64,000 bases of DNA from Axinella damicornis. Taxonomy: Eukaryota; Porifera; Demospongiae; Axinellida; Axinellidae. Shown in pieces: positions 57,217 through 64,000 of this stretch. The notes below the pieces were generated by a model. That model worked only from the letters and a program-made list of their open reading frames with translations. It was not told the origin of the DNA and made no database searches. Position 1 is the first letter of the stretch, and every line of letters begins with the position of its first letter. A program made the position numbers and the translations under genes. The DNA is taken from contig OZ007512.1 in the NCBI GenBank assembly GCA_963931865.1, positions 8,849,361 through 8,913,360 of the forward strand, written 5' to 3'.

Positions 57217-60200
57217 CTTCATCTTCTTCATCAGATAAGAGGTGCAAATGTTCGCCTTCCATGAGCGCAATCCCTGGTCCGGGTTGATGCGTACGCCGCC
57301 CACAGTATAGCCTGTAGGGTGTGTGTGTGGTCTGGCTGTCCACAGATGTGAACCTAACAGATGTTACAATATCCAAGTCTGCAGTACCTCCCACAATGAC
57401 GACAACCCCCCCCCCCCCCCCCACAACAATCAAACGATATCTCCCACAATGACAACGAAAAAGATCTCCCAAAGGAAAAAGCAAAAGTCCCCCACAATGA
57501 CAAAAAAAATCCCCCACAATAATCTCCCACAATGACGAAAAGAATGTCCCCCACAACAGCCACGATGAAAACATTGCCCCCCAAGCATGTCCTCCACCAC
57601 AAGTAAAGCCATGACTGCAGCGTCCTCCACCACGACTGCGGCATCATCCACCATGACTGCACCATCATCCGCCATGACTGTGGCAATCACTACAGAAACC
57701 ACAGAATATCTCACTTGGTGCTACAACTGAGGAAACACCAGCATCACAGCCAAGAGCAGGTTTGTCTTAACCATACAACTACTTCACTGTTTTGATTTCA
57801 TCAAACATTAATGCTTGCTACAGGAACGAAGCGTGTCAGGCACTGTGGTGAGTGTTTAGGATGTACAGCCACAGACTGTGGAGCCTGCAGGTGCTGGCTA
57901 TAGCAGCAATTTTTCAAGTTCCTGTGTACTTCTGCACAGACCCCCCTCAACCAAACACTGGAGGTACATACCGCTGGGAGTGCTTCAACCCCATTGCCTC
58001 GAGGGAACTATTGCGGTACCCCATCCTGACAGAGCCCCTCTTTGAAGGTGCTAACTCGATTAGACACCTTGAACTGGTGTATTATAGGAACTGCCACTAT
58101 AACAGTATTGTGTCCATTCACACTGGAGTCCTTCATGTGTCTCCCCCTCAGTTAACTGGCAACATCATTTACCACAGCCAAGTTATTGAGTAGCTGCATT
58201 TTTATACAAGCATAGTAAGTCTATAGTCTTCTTCTCCATATACACTTACCTCGCTGTATGGCCACTGAATTCCGGTATGATTGATTCACACTGCAGTCTC
58301 ATCGTACTATGTTGGGTCAAAGTACAAACTCAAACTATATGACGTCATCGGGCAACGCGGTGAACAAAGTGGATCCCCGTGGTCAAAGGTCACGGCCTGT
58401 GTCAACTTAAAGTGAACGAGCGTGTGCGAGACTCCGGTAACGGACTTCTTATTGGATGACAGGGCCTGGGGGAGGCATGGGAGGAGATTCTGTGGAAGTG
58501 GAAATGCTCCTGCGTGAGCTTTGGAAGGGGGTGAGGTCAGTATTCTGCCATTGCATAAATTAGAGCTTTATACAGGACCAACAAAGCATGGTCCTGTTTC
58601 AGTGAGGAGTAGGCAGTGTGCATCCTGCATATAGCGACACACTGTTACAAGTGACATACCGGCGTGCCCTGGTGTGGGCTGGTGAGGGGGTGTGGTCACT
58701 TGTGAGGTGGGAAGTATCACAGCAGGAGGGATGCCAGTGTCATTGGTGATGGGGGATGGGGGAGGGGATGTGGTCACTGCGGAGGTCAAAGGTGACTCAC
58801 CAATTGGTACTGCAGGAGACAGAGGAGTGCGTGGTCACAGAACATGTATGCATGCAGGTTTGCCAGTACTCTGGGGTATTAAGGCCAGGCAGAAATTATT
58901 TTGTGTACATTTTGTCTGAAACATATTGTACTACAACTCTGATAAGAATGAATAAAACTGCACTTTTGTACAATTGTTCAATGTGTTGGACTTTTAGCTC
59001 ACAATTGCTAATTGAATTAGTCACGTGCCAAAGCACGTGCTCTTAGACACGCTCACTGAAGATGGACTGTCCAGACAGCTGTTGAGAGAACTGGACAGTG
59101 CAGCAGGATAGCAGGCAGGACAGCTATAGCCTCAAAAGAATGCTTACTCAGGATACTCAAGTTCTACCGAGTAGGGTTATTCAATTCCACGAGTAAACAG
59201 AGATACAGCGAAAAATTCGTTTTTGTGTGTATTCTGTGCCGATACAATGCCGTCCTTAACACAAACTACACGGATAATCGACATCCTACTCGGTGAAATA
59301 CAATAAATCATCAAGACACCTCATTTCATACCGAAAGCAGTGCCCAAGCTAGCCGCTGCGCTCCTCCAGAATCGTCGCCACATAGGTCCTTACCCGCGGC
59401 CATGATTGACTGATGTACTGCCGTTTGAACTCAACGCAGGAGCGACGGCACGGATTCACACAAGGAACTACCAAAGGTAATGACTACAACTAGCACAAAG
59501 CGAAGCTACAGCTATCGCTGAGAGAGACAAACTAGCAGACTTTACTTCGCTCAGTATTAAACACCGCCATTAGCTTTCTCCGTGCACTATTACGTAATTC
59601 CGTGTACTTTCCGTATAACGTTAATCGAATAATCCAGGCGCGCGCCTGGCCTTAGTGCCGCAGAGGTACAATGACTCCCTAAACATCCCACACAGTACAC
59701 TCACAGATCACTACTACCGACTGCCATCACTTGTCAGTGTGTGACAGTACCACACAGTACACTCACAGATCACTACTACTGACTGCCATCATTTGTCAGT
59801 GTGTGACAGTACCACACAGTACACTCACAGATCACTACTACCGACTGCCATCAATTATTCAGTGTGTGACAGTACCACAGAGTACTACTACTACCGACTG
59901 CCATCATTAGATTTTGTCAGTGTGTGACAGTACTAGAACACTCTGAGGTGACTAACTACCTTGTGAGGTGGAGGGAGCACCAGGGGGTGATGGTCCTGGG
60001 GTGGAGTAGACGTGGGGTATCGTTTCCTCCCTTCCTGGGCAGTACTTGTCCCTCAGCTGCTGGGCCAGGTGTCCCTCCCCCACAGGAGGACTCTTCAGAG
60101 CTTTAGTCAGAGCTTCCCAGGAGGGACGGGGGTCGATACGTCTCAACCAGTGACTGCACATCTCAGTGTTGCAGTCGTTCATGTCAGGAAACTCTGATCT

Positions 60201-60316
60201 GATGGCACTCAGTGTTCCTACCGAAAGCTTCAGCTCAACTCCGATATTGTGCCACTTGGCACAGGCCTCATACAAGGCTCCCCTCACTTCACTCAGGTCA
60301 TCCAGTGTAAGTTGCC
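57217..60316 (-). CDS. Death-domain protein, second-unit copy
   Basis: Same four exons: 60316-59960 (Death domain), 58809-58801 (microexon), 58776-58660 (Pro/Thr-rich) and 57311-57217. The Death domain differs by a few residues (HH to HN, LL to LS). The 797-bp element (58869-59665) sits in the intron between the Death-domain exon and the microexon, enlarging that intron without touching exon borders. All splice dinucleotides are kept. Confidence 0.65.
57824..58193 (+). CDS. CXXC-like exon and OTU-like segment, second copy
   Basis: Counterpart of 12358-12727. The CXXC-like segment is 57824-57890 with Arg to His just before the first Cys. The OTU-like frame is 57852-58193 with one Arg to Gly change after SIHT. 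Confidence 0.4.
58869..59665. mobile_element. 797-bp TIR element only in the second unit
   Basis: The left end CTCTGGGGTATTAAGGCCAG and the inverted right end CTCTGCGGCACTAAGGCCAG match at 17 of the first 20 positions. The 3-bp GTA occurs on both sides (58866-58868 and 59666-59668), and the first unit has a single GTA at 13400-13402. No transposase inside. It sits in an intron of the Death-domain gene. Confidence 0.85.
59697..59931. repeat. ~63-bp minisatellite, second copy
   Basis: Same array as 13432-13665. Confidence 0.9.
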
Positions 60317-60793
60317 CTGAGGGGATGAAAGTAACCTGTTTAGCATCGAGGGGCAACCGCACTCCTGGTAGGCGAGGTTAAACGGTAGCACAAGCTAAGT
60401 GTGACAGTTCGTTCCAATCATCACACATCACTGAGTACCATGATAGCTATAGTCTATAGGGAAGATCAGAAATTATTTAGAGTACTCTCAAGTACCGAAT
60501 AAAACCATTCATAGCCGCGTTGCAACCCTGGTTGCGACTCGCCGTAGCGCAAGCTAAGTATTGCAATTCGTTCCAATTAACGCACATGCCACGTCGCAAT
60601 CATGCAGTCGATCGCGAGCAAAGTCGACCAAAAGGAAGACGACATTATTACAGCACTCACAACTTAGCCAGCACGGCGAGTTTCGGCATGTAAGCGTCAG
60701 TGAACTACAGCGATCACGGCTGTGTGGTCAGAATGTTCGTGTGCCTTTCCTAAGAACGGTACTGCCACCGGAAGTCGATGGAGCGCTCGAGCA

Positions 60794-60840
60794 ATGGCGG
60801 CCAACGGTGAGACAAAAGCGCTCATATCTCCACCACCAAG
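60794..60840 (+). CDS. Possible first coding exon, second copy
   Basis: Same 47-bp segment and donor as 14528-14574. Confidence 0.35.
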
Positions 60841-61430
60841 GTGAGTTTCAGCACCAAAATTGTACGGGGAGGACAGTGCATGATAGCGATCACAACGGTG
60901 TAGTCAGAATCTTTGCAGGCCATTCGTAAGTAGTCAAACGTTAATTAATTTATTTATTTACGCGGCACAATTTTTCCCCTACCAGGAGTGTAATTAGGTT
61001 TACTAGCTGATTGCCATGACTGGGTAGCAGAGTGTTATCAGGAGGCAACCTGACACTCCATGAATACAATCCAGGAACAGGAAACAACACACGCTTAGTA
61101 CATAATGGGATTAGAGGTAGGGCCTGAACAATTAATTCAATTAGTTGGCTAGCTGACTGAACTAAGGTTGTTGACTACATTTCTTGCATGTCAACTAGTC
61201 GAGAGGGCCACCTTACCCCATAGCCAACCTTACCCCATAGTGTGTAGAGATTCTTGTGTTTGAACAAAAATATTTCAATGATGCCCTCTTCAGGAATGTA
61301 AGGGTAGTCAGTACCCGTAGTACTAACTACACCTGGTAATTATATAATACAAGTAGCTTCGCTCGCTCAGCTACTTCCCCCTCGTTCGCCTACCGTGAGT
61401 AATCCGGCGCCGGACAGCTGTCTGTGCAGA

Positions 61431-61630
61431 GCTGCTGCTCCCCGATTGCGTCCGCTTGCCCCCCGATTACGTCCGCTTCAGCTGCTGCTCCCTGTTTGTG
61501 TCTGCTGCTCCTCTGCTTCAGCTGCTGATCCCAATCGCGTCCGCTTCGGCTGCTGCTCCCCGATTGCGTCCGCTTCAACTGCTGCTCGCTTCGACTGCTG
61601 CTCCCGATTGCATGCATCCGCTTGCAGCCC
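61431..61630. repeat. Minisatellite, second-unit array
   Basis: Counterpart of 15165-15310, longer by roughly one and a half units. Confidence 0.85.
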
Positions 61631-63004
61631 CAACCGGATTCTAGCCAAATCTTCTTGAACATTCTTCGAGGTTCAGTAAACAAATTGAAGTACAAAGTAC
61701 GAAGGTCGTGCGTCACTATAGTCCAATCCCGCCCCACGAGCAACCCACTTCCGTCAAGCACAGACAGACAGACACACACACGTTAAAATGTTAATGTATT
61801 GATACAGTGTGTACAGGGAAATATCACGTGTGCCGCAGGCACGAGTGACAATATGGCTACAGACGAGTGGTGTTTCCCAGTACACGATACATTTATCATG
61901 TTTCCAGACCCTGCGGCTATAGGAACGAGTCGATGCGACATCGATATGCGATATTGCAGCACTGCTTGGTAACGGTTGCGGCTTGGGTTTCACAATCAGC
62001 GTACCATTAGGCATGGAACTACATTTGCGTACTAACAGTACGGCTTCGTTCCCAGGCCGTGTGGGACTTACCGTGTAACCTGAAATGGCTGATCATGACT
62101 TGGTTTGCAGTTGGAGAAGCGGGCCTCTTGTCGGCGTTCTTGATAGGCGAGCATGAGTAAGAGTTATGCATCTATCATTAATGCATTGGCGCCATGGCAA
62201 TAACTTTCACGCCCTAGGGCCCTAGGGGGATGCGATAACCCATTTCCTACATGGGCGATATGGGAAAATATCATCCTAGTTGCTCTGGCTAGGCTTTGCC
62301 ATACATTCTCTATGGGAACAGCCATGTCAGACTGTTGGAAACACGATAACACACAATAACATGTTAGCTGCAATACACGTGTCCTGCACATCCCGATAAC
62401 ACATGATAACATGTTATCAGTACCTGTTTCACCGACCACTCATCCCAATATTGAGGCCCATATGGACTAGGATAGTCTCGGTACCAGACTATTCACACAC
62501 GGCGGAATAGTCTGCCGAGTGGTTCTGACACCTTGCGCTAATAGTCTGGTAGTACCATAGATAATATAGGGACGATATTATCTATGCTAGTACTGGGAAT
62601 GCACAATGTCATAATCAGATTTGGTTGTATGATTACGATACAGATATCAACGTTTGACTTACCATCCGCCATGATTCGCAGCTACCCCGCTGGGTCGATC
62701 ATGTATAGTCGTTCATGCTGCAGCGCTGTTCGCTCCGTTACGTCACGCGTCATGATTATGATCATGTGGTTTGGGCACGAGACTATTAAAAACAGTGCAG
62801 ACCTCGCATGGGACAGCCAGCTTGCAGAGGCTCCAAGATTGGACGGCTTATTCCTATCACCCCACCAAAACTCTGAGGTTTGTCTGCATTAATGTCTAGT
62901 TCCCAGACCCATAGATTCCGTGTCTTATATCTATGGCATGCCGGACCCTTCTACATTTCGCCCAAGAAGGGTCTGGGAATCCAACTATCCGTCTACTGTG
63001 TTAA

Positions 63005-63222
63005 TGGGCTATTCCATTATATAAGGCTACACCCCCATTGACGGGTAACTACAGGGATTCGCGGAGTTTTTCCGTGTTCTGTTGTAAATCTCCGTAAATG
63101 TCCTGTGATTTCCCGCATATTTCCGTATTCTGACGTCTGCTTAGAGGCATAATTTCTGTCCCAGGTACGCAAATAGCTAACTCGTCAATAGGGTGTGTAC
63201 CCTGTTTTAATGGAATAGCCCA
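63005..63222. mobile_element. 218-bp MITE, second copy
   Basis: Same as 22211-22428. Confidence 0.75.
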
Positions 63223-63838
63223 ATGGGTCTTTCCCTTTGCTTCCTTTGGAGTCCGTGTCTTCATTTACGAAGTACTAGTGGTTATTGCATGTTATTGGTC
63301 CGGCAGGAAGTAGGGCGATGGGTACCTGGAGATTATACCTTTCGGCTTCACAGGTTTAGAGATTGGACGTGTAAATTAGCTAATCAATGTTGGTTCACTA
63401 GCCCTCACAGTTGATATCGTAACTTGGTCTGTAGTTCCAACAGATGTGACAAGAGAATTTTGTGGAGACACAGTTATCACTACCTCTTTCAGTTGAATGT
63501 TCTCAATTTTCCCCCTCTAGACCCACTGCACTGACATCACGTTCTCTGAGGCATTCCCGTATACTATGCAGAAGCCGGAATGTAACACATAGACAGTATC
63601 GGTCAAAATGTGTCCTACATCAATGGTAAGCATTTATAATATTATAGCCTGCATGTCAATCACATCTTGTTCAATAATTACTAGAAGCATTGTTGGTGCA
63701 TGATTGCGTTTGCCGAGATCACCCTGCTATTTCCAAAAGTGCAAAATGCTGCCATCTCAATGTGATGATGTCAGTTGCAACGGGTCTATAAAACATGACG
63801 TTACTAATCGTGGAACAGGAAGAATTCATAACTGGCTA

Positions 63839-63954
63839 TAGCCTCATTCCCAGGCCGTTCCCACCGACAATATTTCATCGCTTCCAGTATCAAATATTGC
63901 TTTCATACTGGAAGCAATGAAATACCGGTGGTGGGAACGGCCTGGGAACGAGAC
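63839..63954. mobile_element. Foldback element, right end clipped
   Basis: Copy of the 5725 family element. It starts after ACTGGCTA, and a short deletion removes the right end and the right-hand duplication. Confidence 0.7.
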
Positions 63955-64000
63955 CATCTGTTCTTCATCTTCAGCTAGATTAATCTTGCTGCTGTGTTTC

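Larger units (their letters stand above)
46803..62567. repeat. Second copy of the ~46.8-kb-offset direct repeat
   Basis: Direct-orientation copy of 1-16252. It lacks the 1,005-bp segment (junction 50208/50209), the 377-bp MITE (uninterrupted site at 54576-54580) and the 5.5-kb transposon (uninterrupted site at 62564-62567). It gains a 797-bp TIR element at 58869-59665. It also has small tandem gains, for example a duplicated unit near 56950 and extra minisatellite units near 61500. The mix of low substitution and presence/absence of mobile elements is what either two haplotypes or a recent tandem duplication would show. Confidence 0.95.
62568..64000. repeat. Second copy of segment 21767-23160
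   Basis: Continues the second repeat unit and matches 21767 onward, the sequence that follows the transposon in the first unit. So the two units are collinear apart from the transposon. It contains a foldback MITE at 63005-63222 and a foldback at 63839-63954. No gene is seen. Confidence 0.9.

Overview
The window reads as metazoan nuclear DNA, most likely from a sponge. Genes are sparse and split into short exons with GT-AG borders. A Death-domain exon (13694-14050, minus) resembles those of demosponge proteins, and the background is dense with short foldback elements, microsatellites and decayed transposons. The sponge assignment is inference; no rRNA or mitochondrial marker is present. There is no prokaryotic operon, CRISPR array or intact cellular gene set.

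Layout. (1) 1-16252 and 46803-62567 are near-identical direct copies offset by about 46.8 kb, and 62568-64000 continues the second copy (it matches 21767 onward). This is either a true tandem duplication or two haplotypes joined end to end by the assembler. (2) Within each unit there is an older duplication: about 3730-10376 resembles 15487-16252 plus 21767-30174. Shared contents are foldback elements, a gag-only LTR-retrotransposon remnant, a tRNA-derived SINE and purine/pyrimidine tracts. (3) 30175-46802 is single copy here. It holds long microsatellites, nested foldback elements with perfect 9-bp target duplications, a decayed PRPP-synthetase-associated-protein-like gene (35172-38165, minus), a decayed reverse transcriptase element with a CCHC-type nuclease region (38857-41610), a 450-bp purine tract and a hAT-like MITE.

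Main find. 16253-21762 is a 5,510-bp DNA transposon with 38-bp perfect terminal inverted repeats, inserted in the first copy only. The second copy keeps the empty site at 62564-62567. It carries a phase-consistent three-exon gene (17060-17316, 17635-18062, 18749-21282) for a 1,072-residue transposase. In order the protein has a SUMO-interaction-like motif, acidic heptad repeats, a basic N-terminal region, a MULE-type DDE core with CxxH, a SWIM-like zinc finger and a C-terminal zinc-binding tail. The target duplication is only 2-4 bp of AT, not the 8-11 bp usual for MULEs. In contrast, the abundant foldback elements starting TAGCCTCGTTCCCAGGC carry 9-bp duplications.

Host genes are fragmentary. 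They are a minus-strand Death-domain gene with symmetric phase-1 exons (11762-14050), a plus-strand CXXC-like exon overlapping an OTU-like segment (12358-12727), and a possible plus-strand first exon at 14528. These are repeated in the second copy.
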